Assembly (NCBI GenBank): GCA_021772095.1
Contig: JADYXR010000048.1
Span: 1 to 37,388, forward strand
From: Candidatus Obscuribacter sp.
GTDB lineage: Bacteria > Cyanobacteriota > Vampirovibrionia > Obscuribacterales > Obscuribacteraceae
Direction: 5' to 3'
Length of the DNA stretch: 37,388 nt
In this document: positions 14,064 through 22,409 of the stretch, in pieces
How the letters are laid out: each line of letters begins with the position of its first letter
Numbering within the stretch: the stretch's first letter is position 1
Program-made: the position numbers and the translations under genes
Notes under the pieces: generated by a model
Databases searched by the model: none
The model's input: only the letters and a program-made list of their open reading frames with translations
What the model was told of the DNA's origin: nothing

Positions 14064-15656
14064 TTACTTGGTCATCTTCTCGACTAGTTTCTTGGCTTCG
14101 CCAAACAGTTTGCCGAGCGATTCCAGGTCGAGCTCCTCCTTTTGCTTGGGACCGATGGGGAAAGGCACCACGCGCATCTGCTGTTCGAGCACGCCGATCA
14201 TGGCGCCCATGAACTCGCCTTCGGGCACGCCGATATCGGGCTGAAGACCCGTCTTGTCGATCGAGGAGCCGTCGGGTTGCAGGTGGATAGCTGTGGAGAA
14301 GCGCACCACGTGGTCCGGCGAAACCTGGAAGTAGGTGAGCGTTCTGCCCTTGCCGAAAGTGACGTCGGTGGCAATCAGCTTGGCATGCAGGTTCTTTTGC
14401 AGTGCTGCGGCGAGCAGTTCTGCCGAGCCTTGCGTTCCGCCGTTGACGCCGACCACGACGGAACCCTTGAACAAGCCCGACTTCCAGTCCAGGGTTTCCA
14501 CCTTGGCTGTGAGGTTAGGGTCGATCTTGGGTTTGCCGTGTGCGTCCTTGCGGAACGGTCCGCGGGTTTCTTTGACCACCTTGCCGTCTTTGGCGATGAA
14601 GGTGATCATCTCGATGGCGTCGTTTTCCACGTTGTTGATTCGGTACGTAATCACGCCTGACTCGAGGAACAGCGCGGCTGCCTGGATGGCAGTGTCGGCG
14701 TTGCCGCCGTGCACGTCGGTGAGATCGAGGGCGATACCCTTGATGCCATCTTCGGACAATTTCGTGATGGTGGCTTCGAACTCCTTGAAGAACGACTCTG
14801 ACTCCATGAAGTGGACCTTGACGAACTGGGCGTCGTCACGCAAGGACGGGAAGCCCATGCCACCTTCGTGCATCATCTCCGGGTCGTCGAATCCACTCGT
14901 GCCCGGGAGCGAGATCGCCGGGTTGGTCCTGATGATGGTGCGCTCGACTTCGAAGTCGAAGACGTCGGTGCCGCGCCGCAAGGTCAGTTTGGCCTTGCTG
15001 CCGATCACGCCGTTTTGCGCGAACAAGAATTGAATCAACTCGCCCGGGTTGCCGATCTTCTTCAGTTCTTCGATGTGGTAGCTCTCCACCGACACCAGCA
15101 CATCGCCGAATTGCACACCGGCTTTGGACGCGGGTCCGCCTGACGGCATCCCCTGTACGACCCAGTTTTCGGAGTTATTGTCCTGCGTGAAGTTGAGTTC
15201 GATGCCGATTACCTGACCCGACATCTCGACTGTCAGGTCGGTGTACTGTTGGGCGGAAATCACGGCGGCGTACCGGTCTCCGAGGGTGGAGACGAAGTCG
15301 ATCAGCGCCTGGTCGAGCTGCGCTTTGCTGTGGATCGTGCCGTCCTTGTACTCTTTGCGCATGCGCGCCAGCATGGTGACGATGCGGTCGCGCTCGAGAT
15401 AGCGGGTCTCGACGTTGAGCGCGACGTCCTTCCAGACGCGGTTCAGTTCTTGCGGCGTGGCGTTGATTGCGAACTGCGGCACCAGGGCGGCGCCAGTGCG
15501 CTCCGGCAAGGGTGCCGGTTTCGGGCGGCCGACGTGAAGCAGGGCGACGACCAGAAGCGGTGCCAGGACGATGCCGAGCGCGATGGCGCGCATGGACAGC
15601 GTCCGGTTGTAGGCGCGAACGCGGTTGCTCGTTCGCTTAGAATTACGACGGTTCAT
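14064..15656 (-). CDS. PDZ/S41-like membrane-anchored protein, altered active site
   Basis: A 530-residue protein, the last gene of the nine-gene operon. It has a basic N-terminus and a single membrane anchor (AIALGIVLAPLLVVALLHV, about 24-42), an N-terminal helical region, a PDZ domain (about 145-240, PASKAGVQFGDVLVSVE) and an S41 tail-specific-protease-like core. The S41 signature DLR-N-GG reads DLTDVHGG (311-318). The nucleophile region reads NGGTQGSAELLA with Ser411, where the sister protease has NSASASELV. FGKG with Lys436 is kept, but a one-residue insertion lies between. When Glu413 is aligned with the sister's Glu408, the usual Ser position is Gly410. It may be inactive or use Ser411. 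The start at 15656 is set by AAAGGAT upstream; an in-frame extension to 15794 enters the intercistronic hairpin. Confidence 0.75.
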   Translation of the reverse strand: MNRRNSKRTSNRVRAYNRTLSMRAIALGIVLAPLLVVALLHVGRPKPAPLPERTGAALVPQFAINATPQELNRVWKDVALNVETRYLERDRIVTMLARMRKEYKDGTIHSKAQLDQALIDFVSTLGDRYAAVISAQQYTDLTVEMSGQVIGIELNFTQDNNSENWVVQGMPSGGPASKAGVQFGDVLVSVESYHIEELKKIGNPGELIQFLFAQNGVIGSKAKLTLRRGTDVFDFEVERTIIRTNPAISLPGTSGFDDPEMMHEGGMGFPSLRDDAQFVKVHFMESESFFKEFEATITKLSEDGIKGIALDLTDVHGGNADTAIQAAALFLESGVITYRINNVENDAIEMITFIAKDGKVVKETRGPFRKDAHGKPKIDPNLTAKVETLDWKSGLFKGSVVVGVNGGTQGSAELLAAALQKNLHAKLIATDVTFGKGRTLTYFQVSPDHVVRFSTAIHLQPDGSSIDKTGLQPDIGVPEGEFMGAMIGVLEQQMRVVPFPIGPKQKEELDLESLGKLFGEAKKLVEKMTK

Positions 15657-15683
15657 GTGGTTTATCCTTTCGAATACGGGAAA

Positions 15684-15710
15684 GGGAAGCCGCATGGAAA
15701 GCGGCTTCCC
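15684..15710 (-). other. Intercistronic hairpin between the two S41 genes
   Basis: A 10-bp perfect stem (15684-15693 with 15701-15710; arm GGGAAGCCGC) and 7-base loop. On the minus strand it is followed by TTTCCC, so it is a weak attenuator or an RNA-stability hairpin inside the 85-base gap. Confidence 0.6.
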
Positions 15711-15741
15711 CGGTTTCGAAAAATCGAAATTCACCTCCGGT

Positions 15742-17664
15742 TCAGTTGCCCGAACCATCGGTCGAGCCAGGCTTGACGCCAGGCTTCGGGTCAATCAACG
15801 GATTGGCGCCGGGGGTGGAAGGGGTGACCGTGGGATTGGTCGGATCGGTCGGCACCGGGTGCGGGACCGGAGCCTGCATAGGAATGGGCGGTAGCACTTC
15901 CAGCGGGAGCACCGGCAAGGCAGGCGGCGCGCCTGGGTTGGCGGGAGTATCGACCGGCTCGGCACCAGGGGTGGTGCTGGGCGCTTCCGGTTTGCCGTCC
16001 TTCTGGGGCTCCTTGGCGGCCTTGTCCGCGGCCTCTTTCTTGGCCTTGTCTTCGGCCTCCTTCTTCGCCTTTTCCTCCTCGAACTTCTTGATCATCTCGA
16101 GGCGCTTCTGCCACGCCGCCTTGTTCTCCTCACGCACCCTGGTATCGTGAGCGAGCTTGTCGGCTGCGTCCTTGATGCCCTGGAGATACATCTCGTTGAC
16201 CGTCTTGACGGCGGCATCGAGCTGAACGTCCGTCTTGTCGTCCTTGGAGACTTTCGCTTCCACGTCGACATCGACGCCGACCCAGTCGGTAAACCGGTCG
16301 GCAGGCAGGAAGTAGAGCGACGTCACGTGCAAGCGCCGACCGTAGGGCAGGTCGATCAGCGACTGGCCAACGCCCTTACCGAAGGTGCGAGTGCCGACCA
16401 TCTTGACGCGATTGTTGAAACGCAGGGCGCCGGAAACCAGCTCCGAAGCCGATGCGCTGTTACCGTTGACGAGCACCACGATCGGCATGGTGGCGGGCAC
16501 CGACAAAGTCCGCTGCTTGATGATCGGCAGCTGACCGTTAGCCTGCGGGCGCGTCTCCAGGAAGACGTGCTTGGTGACGTGGCTTTGGGTCTCCAACAGT
16601 TCTGAGCCACCGTAGAGCCGGTGTTGCTGCGTGACGATCGTTCCTTCCGGCAGCAAGCAGGCACCGATTTCGATAGCCTGATCGACCAGACCACCGCCGT
16701 TGTCGCGCAAGTCGAAGATCAGCTTTTTGCCGCCCTTCTTCATCACTTCGTCCAGCGACTCCCGGACATCCTTGGCGGCGTTGCGCGCAGAGAAGGTCTC
16801 CAGGTGCAGGTGCCAGACGTCGTCGCCCAGGTGCTTCAAGGTGACGACCGGGACTTCGTACTCATTGCGCTCGATGGTGAGCTTCTTCAGAACCTTGACG
16901 CCCTTCTCTTCGCGCTCGACGGTGATATCGACCTTGGTGCCCTTTTTGCCGCCGATCGGCTTGATGGCGTCCTTGTAGGTCTTGCCGTTGATCGGCTTAC
17001 CATCGACTTCTTTGATTACGTCGCCTTCCAGCATGCCGCCTTTGGCCGCCGGACCGTTGCGCACGGGCGACACCGTCAGGTAGTGCCTGTCGTCGACGAT
17101 CAGCGCCTTATCGACTTGATCTTCGGTGGCCGACCGGGGCAGCGCCTTGAGCAGCTCCTCGGTGTTTTCCATCCGAATGATGATGCCGATGCCGACGTTG
17201 GTGTTGTCGATGCGCTTGTCTTCGAGCTTGACCTCCTTGGGCACAAGGTAGGAGTCGAAGCGGTGATCGAGGCTGGTGAGAGCGAGCTTGATCGCCCGGT
17301 CCGCGTCGTCGAGGCTCTTGAGCTCGAAGGGCGGCTTCTCCCACTTCTCCTGGAACACCTGCATCTTCGTCTTCTTGACCGGGCGCGAACCGCCCCAAAA
17401 GCCCATGAAGATGTTCGTCGTCTCCTCCGCGTGGCCTGTGAGAGCGATGTGCTCCTTGGCGATCGTGTTGATGCCTTCCTTGTAGAGCCGGACCGGGTCC
17501 GGTGTCTCAGGAACGGGCACGCCGAGCGGGAAGTTTTCACCCTGGAGCAATTCGTGCAGCGACGGCGCCGGCAGCGGCTTGCCGTCGGGCTGCTGAGCGA
17601 AGCCGTTATCGGCGCTCAGCAAGAGCGCGATGGCGGCTGCGTACAAACCGAGTTTGGTTTTCAT
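15742..17664 (-). CDS. Secreted PDZ/S41 carboxy-terminal processing protease
   Basis: A 640-residue protein with a signal peptide (cut near GFA-QQ, residue 23). A helical N-domain is followed by a PDZ domain (about 190-265, PAAKGGMLEGDVIKEVDGKP) and an S41 core with DLRDNGGG (318-325), Ser405 in NSASASELV and Lys430 in TFGKG. The 25-residue Ser-Lys distance matches CtpA/Prc. After residue 500 comes a Lys/Glu-rich coiled coil (about 505-556) and a 90-residue Pro-rich tail. It acts in the periplasm or outside the cell, probably processing C-termini. It is the eighth gene of the MoxR operon, so it may mature a product that the MoxR/vWA machinery helps assemble. The start at 17664 follows AAGGAA; an extension to 17697 would delay the signal peptide. 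Confidence 0.85.
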   Translation of the reverse strand: MKTKLGLYAAAIALLLSADNGFAQQPDGKPLPAPSLHELLQGENFPLGVPVPETPDPVRLYKEGINTIAKEHIALTGHAEETTNIFMGFWGGSRPVKKTKMQVFQEKWEKPPFELKSLDDADRAIKLALTSLDHRFDSYLVPKEVKLEDKRIDNTNVGIGIIIRMENTEELLKALPRSATEDQVDKALIVDDRHYLTVSPVRNGPAAKGGMLEGDVIKEVDGKPINGKTYKDAIKPIGGKKGTKVDITVEREEKGVKVLKKLTIERNEYEVPVVTLKHLGDDVWHLHLETFSARNAAKDVRESLDEVMKKGGKKLIFDLRDNGGGLVDQAIEIGACLLPEGTIVTQQHRLYGGSELLETQSHVTKHVFLETRPQANGQLPIIKQRTLSVPATMPIVVLVNGNSASASELVSGALRFNNRVKMVGTRTFGKGVGQSLIDLPYGRRLHVTSLYFLPADRFTDWVGVDVDVEAKVSKDDKTDVQLDAAVKTVNEMYLQGIKDAADKLAHDTRVREENKAAWQKRLEMIKKFEEEKAKKEAEDKAKKEAADKAAKEPQKDGKPEAPSTTPGAEPVDTPANPGAPPALPVLPLEVLPPIPMQAPVPHPVPTDPTNPTVTPSTPGANPLIDPKPGVKPGSTDGSGN

Positions 17665-17693
17665 CAGAAAGTTCCTTGTTGTTTTGGTCCAGC

Positions 17694-17787
17694 CCAAAAC
17701 GAGGTCAGCCGCATGCGCAGCTGCCTCGTTTTGGTTTCGACCAGGAATGAATCTAAGAAGAAGAAACAGGAGGCATCGACCTCCTGT
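17694..17787 (-). other. Two intercistronic hairpins between the MxaA-like and S41 genes
   Basis: The first stem is CCAAAACGAGG (17694-17704) with 17724-17734, extended inward by CAGC/GCTG across one bulge. The second is ACAGGAGG (17766-17773) with 17780-17787. Neither is followed by a T-run on the minus strand. They fill the 157-base gap and probably form stable RNA structures. Confidence 0.6.
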
Positions 17788-17821
17788 CTCGATCCGTGAA
17801 TTCAGCCTTTCGCGCTAGCGC

Positions 17822-18949
17822 TCAGGGCTTGGGAATGAGCTGTTCGATCCGACCGATCAGGACGCCGAAGCGCTCTGTGCTGAGCGTCTCGCCCTTGGGG
17901 AGCTTGCCTTCGAGGATCGCCATCAAAGGCCCGAGGATCTCGATCAACAAGTCGCCGTCGTCGTCTTCGTACTTGAGCATGTCGAGCTGGTGAGAGGCCA
18001 GCGCCGGCTTACCGATGTACGTCAGGACGATGCCGACCACTTTCGCCACGTCGCGCTCGCACAGCTCGTAGCCCGTGCCCTTGCGGGTGCGGTCGAGCAG
18101 GGGCTCTAGTTTGCTCCAGGCGCGCTCCTCCGGATCGATGAGACGCTCGATCTTGAGGGTGCGGCGCAAATAGCCGATCAGCAGGAAGGCAGCCGGCGTC
18201 ACCAGGCAGAGGCTGCCGATGATGACGAGGAAGGTTGCTGCTCCAGCTGGCGGCGTCTGAGCCACGAAGGTGGTGTTGCCGGCCGAGATGTCGGGGCTGT
18301 CGTCGGCGGTTCGGGACATCGAGAGGATGTACTCGGGCGTCAAAATCCTTTTCCAGTCCGGGTTGCTCGTGCCTTTGACCGTCTCGGCGGCATAGGCGAA
18401 CTCGACAGCGAACCGCATGGGCTGCGGCTGCCGGAAAGTTTGCACATAGACCCGGATTTCGTACAACTCAGCCTCGTACTGGTTGTCGCCGATGTTGAGT
18501 GTGACGGGGACCGGCTCGGCTGCCAGTGACACCGGACTCTCGCCCTTGGGCAGCACCGCCTGTGATGCCAGTTTGAAGTCCGGGTCGGTGTTGGGATCGA
18601 TCGTCAAGCGCCCCTGCTTGAGCGGGTTGAAGTCGACCTGGATCGGCCGTTGGCCGGCCGTGGGCTTGAGAACGTAAACGTTGATCCGCATCGGAATCAC
18701 GTTGCCGATCCGCACTCCGAAGTGTTCGCCGAACGGGAAGGTGGCGGGGGCACCGGGACGCAGACCGTCCTTGTGCGGGGTGAAGGCGCTGTCGGTCATG
18801 ACCTCGATCATGATGCGCCGGTCTTCGAACCAACCGCGTTTGACAGTGGCCGGGGTGAGGCGCGGGGGCGGCGCGTCCTGGGCCATCGCCGGACTGCCGA
18901 AGAGGCAGACGGTGACCACGCCCCACAGAAGAGCATTCTTCATGTTCAT
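17822..18949 (-). CDS. MxaA-like membrane protein of the MoxR operon
   Basis: A 375-residue protein with an N-terminal signal peptide (cut near AMA-QD, residue 23) and a long beta-rich periplasmic part (24-235). It has one membrane helix (about 236-262, GAATFLVIIGSLCLVTPAAFLLIGYL) and a cytoplasmic tail. The topology and its place after MoxR and a DUF58 protein match MxaA of methanol-dehydrogenase maturation clusters, but sequence likeness is weak and I call it by position and topology. Its start lies nine bases after the upstream stop, with the ribosome binding site AAGGAG overlapping that stop codon, so translation is probably coupled to the DUF58 gene. Confidence 0.6.
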   Translation of the reverse strand: MNMKNALLWGVVTVCLFGSPAMAQDAPPPRLTPATVKRGWFEDRRIMIEVMTDSAFTPHKDGLRPGAPATFPFGEHFGVRIGNVIPMRINVYVLKPTAGQRPIQVDFNPLKQGRLTIDPNTDPDFKLASQAVLPKGESPVSLAAEPVPVTLNIGDNQYEAELYEIRVYVQTFRQPQPMRFAVEFAYAAETVKGTSNPDWKRILTPEYILSMSRTADDSPDISAGNTTFVAQTPPAGAATFLVIIGSLCLVTPAAFLLIGYLRRTLKIERLIDPEERAWSKLEPLLDRTRKGTGYELCERDVAKVVGIVLTYIGKPALASHQLDMLKYEDDDGDLLIEILGPLMAILEGKLPKGETLSTERFGVLIGRIEQLIPKP

Positions 18950-18958
18950 GATAACTCC

Positions 18959-19945
18959 TTAGCTGAGAAGTGGAGGGCTGGCAAGCAGCCCGATGACCTT
19001 GAGATCGGACTCTTCACCTTCGTCGGTGAGCACGGTTTCGTACGTGATGCCGTTGTCGGTGAAGAACTTAAACAGAGCGGACTGGTGCTCTTCGAACTCG
19101 GCCGTGTACTTGCGCCGGTTCGATTCGGTCAGCCACCAGGTGGCCTGGCGGCCCGTGTTCATATCGAACACTTGGATCGAGGTCGGGATGAAGAGCGTGC
19201 CCTCCGGCAGTTCGCGTTCGCGGATATCCTGGATCACGATGGCGCGCACGTTATTGATTTGCGCCATATCGGCGAGAGCTTTATAGTGCGCGTCGGTGAA
19301 GTTGAGGAAGTCCGAGAGGATAACCACTTCGCTCTGCCCCGACGCCGGCACGATCTGGATCGCTTCCTCGAAGCCGCTGTCCAGCGAACCGGTGGATGTC
19401 ACCGGTTCGATGATGTTGGCGATCAAATCGCGCACCGCCAGCATCGGCATTTGAGCGCGCAGCATCTTGTACACCACGCTCTGGTTGGCGTATAGCGAAG
19501 CGCGGATCAGGTCCTTCGTCTCATCCAGCGAGAGGCAGATGGTGGCTGCACAGCGCGCCATCAACTCGAGCTTGCTTTCGCGCGAGCTGCCGAAGTCGAG
19601 CGTGCGGTTGACGTCGGCGAGGACATAGACCGTGGTCTGAGCGTCCGGTCGGCAGACGCGAACGATCTTGTGGCGACCGCCGGTCTTAGCCGACGCGCGC
19701 GCCATGATCTGTCGCCGGTCGTGCTCGCCGCGCACGTACTCGGCGGTTTTGTAGAAGTCCCCGGTGGGACCGGTGTAAATCGTCCGGCGGGCGCCGGTGC
19801 GATACGAACGCGAGCGGAAGCCCACCTCGAAGAAGCCCTCGCCGGACTGCTCCAGGATGGCGTCGATGCGACTGTCGAGGTCGGGAGTCGCTTCGCCGCC
19901 TCCATGATCAGCGTCGCGATCCAGACGCTTCAAATAATTCCACAT
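18959..19945 (-). CDS. DUF58/MxaS-like protein
   Basis: A 328-residue soluble protein. After a short acidic N-terminus comes a DUF58-type core: RRTIYTGPTGDFYKTAEYVR, then GGRHKIVRVCRP and TVYVLADVNRTLDFGSS, where the usual vWA metal motif D-x-S-x-S reads D-V-N-R-T and is therefore degenerate. Later comes SEVVILSDFLNF. DUF58 proteins sit directly downstream of MoxR ATPases in most bacteria and are thought to work with them as adaptors. An upstream frame to 20026 runs into the hairpin after moxR; the ATG at 19945 has GGAGG about nine bases before it. A terminator-like structure separates it from moxR. Confidence 0.75.
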   Translation of the reverse strand: MWNYLKRLDRDADHGGGEATPDLDSRIDAILEQSGEGFFEVGFRSRSYRTGARRTIYTGPTGDFYKTAEYVRGEHDRRQIMARASAKTGGRHKIVRVCRPDAQTTVYVLADVNRTLDFGSSRESKLELMARCAATICLSLDETKDLIRASLYANQSVVYKMLRAQMPMLAVRDLIANIIEPVTSTGSLDSGFEEAIQIVPASGQSEVVILSDFLNFTDAHYKALADMAQINNVRAIVIQDIRERELPEGTLFIPTSIQVFDMNTGRQATWWLTESNRRKYTAEFEEHQSALFKFFTDNGITYETVLTDEGEESDLKVIGLLASPPLLS

Positions 19946-19982
19946 GTGAAATCCTCCAGTTACCTGGTTGTAAGCGTGAGAG

Positions 19983-20030
19983 AAAAGCCGCAGGAAGCCG
20001 ACCGGACAATCCGGTCGGCTATTCATGCGG
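19983..20030 (-). terminator. Terminator-like two-layer hairpin between moxR and the DUF58 gene
   Basis: An 11-bp perfect stem AGCCGACCGGA (19996-20006 with 20010-20020) and 3-base loop lie inside an outer CCGCA/TGCGG pair (19988-19992 with 20026-20030). On the minus strand the structure runs into TTTTCTCTC. It starts 13 bases after the moxR stop, so part of the transcripts may end here and lower expression of the four downstream genes. Confidence 0.6.
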
Positions 20031-20042
20031 TTGCATACGGAC

Positions 20043-21086
20043 TTACTCGAAGGTGTCGGCCCGGTCGAGCAGCTCGTTGAGGATCTGGGCGGCGATGTTC
20101 TCGCCCTTGGCCTTGGCCTTGACGTCGGCGCGCAGGATGATCTTGTGCATCAGGCACGGCACGAACACCTTGCGGACGTCCTGGACTTCGACCGTTTCCG
20201 ACCCGCGCATGGCAGCGGCCGCCTTGGAGCAGATTTTCACCCACTTGGACGTTCGCTGTGATCCGCCCAGGCGTACCTGGGTCTGGCGCGCCTCGGGCAT
20301 GCACTTCTTGAACTCGTCGAAGCCCGGGCGCGTGGCACGCATCAGGTTGACGATGTAGCGCGTCATCGTGTCCGTGCAACGCACAGTGGTGCGCACGAAC
20401 TCACGCATGCCGATGATGTCCTCGGGCGTGAGAACGGCCTGGATCTTGGCGGCACCCTGGGGATCGCGCGAGTAGATGGCGTCGTTGTTGAGCAGCCCGA
20501 ACTCGTCTTCGGCGTTCAGGTAGGTCAACTCGGCCATCATGGCGAAGCGGTCCAGCAGCGCTTCCGACATCGGATACGTGCCTTCCTGCTCGATCGGGTT
20601 CTGCGTGCCGATCACGAGCTGCGGGTCGGCCATGTTGAAGACCTTGTCGCCGATCACGATCTTGCGCTCTTCCATGATGGCGAGCAGCGCCGAGAGGGTC
20701 TTCGGCGTGGTGCGGTTGATTTCGTCGGCGATGAAGAAGTTGTACTCGGGCCGGATGGCGCCGAACATCACTTCCATCTTTTGGGTGGCCTCGTTGTAGA
20801 CTTCCGAGCCCTTGATGTCGGAGGGCAGGAGGTCGGCGGTGAACGGGAAGAAACCCCAGTGTCCGCCCTTGAGACCGGCGCACATGGAGTTGCCGATCAC
20901 GGTCTTGCCGAGCCCGGGGACGGACTGCAGAAGCACGTGGCCGTCGGCGAACAGGGCGTTGAGGATGAGTTCGAGCACGTCGTCGTTGCCGGCGACCAGC
21001 TTCTTCATCTCCCGGACGTAGCCTTTCCAGGTGACGCGGAAGGTGTCGGGGGTGAACAGCTTGATGGTGGTGTTTTCAACGGTCAT
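20043..21086 (-). CDS. moxR: MoxR-family AAA+ ATPase
   Basis: A 347-residue protein with the AAA_3 core. Walker A is SVPGLGKT (55-62), Walker B FFIADEINR (117-125), sensor I GTQNPIEQEGTYPMSEALLD, and the arginine-finger region LLDRF follows. A winged C-terminal lid domain contains ARQTQVRLGGSQR. MoxR ATPases are chaperone-like proteins that work with vWA proteins, for example inserting metal or cofactors into secreted enzymes or assembling surface machines. Here it is fifth in an operon with two vWA proteins upstream and a DUF58 protein downstream, the classic context. The start at 21086 has AGGAG nine bases before it; a frame extension to 21155 lacks a site. Confidence 0.9.
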   Translation of the reverse strand: MTVENTTIKLFTPDTFRVTWKGYVREMKKLVAGNDDVLELILNALFADGHVLLQSVPGLGKTVIGNSMCAGLKGGHWGFFPFTADLLPSDIKGSEVYNEATQKMEVMFGAIRPEYNFFIADEINRTTPKTLSALLAIMEERKIVIGDKVFNMADPQLVIGTQNPIEQEGTYPMSEALLDRFAMMAELTYLNAEDEFGLLNNDAIYSRDPQGAAKIQAVLTPEDIIGMREFVRTTVRCTDTMTRYIVNLMRATRPGFDEFKKCMPEARQTQVRLGGSQRTSKWVKICSKAAAAMRGSETVEVQDVRKVFVPCLMHKIILRADVKAKAKGENIAAQILNELLDRADTFE

Positions 21087-21109
21087 GAGAAAATCTCCTG
21101 AGCAAGAGA

Positions 21110-21129
21110 TGCCACCGATAGTGGTGGCA
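21110..21129 (-). other. Intercistronic hairpin before moxR
   Basis: A 7-bp perfect stem (21110-21116 with 21123-21129; arm TGCCACC) and 6-base loop, 24 bases upstream of the moxR start. No T-run follows, so it is not a terminator. Confidence 0.5.
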
Positions 21130-21186
21130 CCCGTGAATGGGAAACGGAGCCCCACGGCCCCGCGGTAAAACTAACTTCCGCTAGAA

Positions 21187-22359
21187 CTAAGCGTTCGCGC
21201 TGCCGCGTTGAAGCGGGCGCGTTGCGATCTGGTCCGAAGGACGGAACAGCCCGCGAAGAATCAGGGCGGCCATGACGGACATCGCGAACCCCAAGGGGTA
21301 GCTGGAGAGAGGGAGTTTGCCCTGCACCGTCCTCTGCCCACCGATAACCGATGCCCAGTTGACCGGCAGCTTGGTTTTGCCGTCGGTGTTGAGCCACACG
21401 TAGGTGCCACCGACTTTGCTGGCCAGCTCGCGCAGACCGGCATCGTCCAGTTTGGTTTTGGCCTTCTCTTCTTTGTCGAGCGGAAACCAATCCACTCGTT
21501 CGCCGGTTCGTCCGTTATAAACCGGGATCATCTGCTCTTCCGGACCACCGACGCCCACCACGATGACGCTGAGGTTGCCACCACACGCGGTGCGAAGAGC
21601 GTTGAGCTCTTCCATGGTTTCGGTGTACTCTTTTTGCCACTTCGCCGTCTCTTCCGGGTCCTCGAAAGTGGGAGCGCCACCATCTGAGAACAGGAGGATG
21701 ACCTGACGCTTGGAGGCGTCGAAGTCACGGCGCAGCGTGTGGATAGCGACGCGCATCCCCTGGACGTAGTCGGAGCCGCCGCCGGGCGCGGAGAGGATAC
21801 CCATCCAGCCCGAGTCGTTGAGGATGTAGCGGACGGTTCCGTAGTCTTCGACCAGGGGCGACTGCGGGTAACCATCGGCGGTGTACGTCACCAACCCGAT
21901 TTTGTTTCCGGGAATGGCTTTGAAGATTTGCTCGGAGAACTCCTCCTTCGCCATCCCCAGCCGCGATCCCCATGCGCCGATTGGCGGGCCGCCGTCTTTG
22001 GTCGGGCGGACGAAGCGATAATCCTCAGCCGCCATCGACAAGGAGACGTCGAAGGCGCCGACGACATGCAGGCTGCCTTGCGGCACCGACATGTCGGCGT
22101 TCTTTTCATAGGGCTCGGACAGAGCCGCACAGAGCGCGAAGGTTGTTAGCCCCCAGCCCAGCGTCTTGAACACGGTGCCGGCCATGGAGGCCGTGCGGGT
22201 CGAGCGTTTCAAGTGCTCCGGGTTGGCGTAAGACTTCTGCAACTTCTTGAGCCAGTACGACGACGCCAGGCACATGGCCATGACGAGAAAAACCGGCACC
22301 CAGGAGTACAGCAAGTACTCCGGGTGCTCGAATTCGACAAACCTGCCGAAGATGTTCAT
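21187..22359 (-). CDS. vWA-domain membrane protein (BatA/MxaL-like)
   Basis: A 390-residue protein with two N-terminal membrane helices (about 16-35 and 60-82), a vWA domain and one C-terminal helix (about 350-370), the BatA/BatB layout. The metal-ion-dependent adhesion site is intact: D-V-S-L-S at 104-108 (GAFDVSLSMAAED), then IGLVTYTADGYPQSPLVEDY, a Gly-rich GGGSDY and LLFSDGGAPTFEDPEE. The vWA part faces the periplasm by the usual topology. It probably partners the MoxR ATPase encoded next. The GTG at 22368 cannot be the start since the CGGAG site overlaps it; the ATG at 22359 is correctly spaced. The gap to the upstream gene is 50 bases and has no strong hairpin. Confidence 0.8.
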   Translation of the reverse strand: MNIFGRFVEFEHPEYLLYSWVPVFLVMAMCLASSYWLKKLQKSYANPEHLKRSTRTASMAGTVFKTLGWGLTTFALCAALSEPYEKNADMSVPQGSLHVVGAFDVSLSMAAEDYRFVRPTKDGGPPIGAWGSRLGMAKEEFSEQIFKAIPGNKIGLVTYTADGYPQSPLVEDYGTVRYILNDSGWMGILSAPGGGSDYVQGMRVAIHTLRRDFDASKRQVILLFSDGGAPTFEDPEETAKWQKEYTETMEELNALRTACGGNLSVIVVGVGGPEEQMIPVYNGRTGERVDWFPLDKEEKAKTKLDDAGLRELASKVGGTYVWLNTDGKTKLPVNWASVIGGQRTVQGKLPLSSYPLGFAMSVMAALILRGLFRPSDQIATRPLQRGSANA

Positions 22360-22409
22360 GTGAATCACTCCGTATAAAGGGAAGGGTTAGTGAGGTGAAA
22401 CACGCAACA

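Noticed and set aside
16621..17799. Plus-strand frame of 392 codons opposite the S41 protease
   Set aside because: It is an antisense shadow caused by high GC at third positions; the minus-strand gene has a signal peptide, PDZ and catalytic residues.
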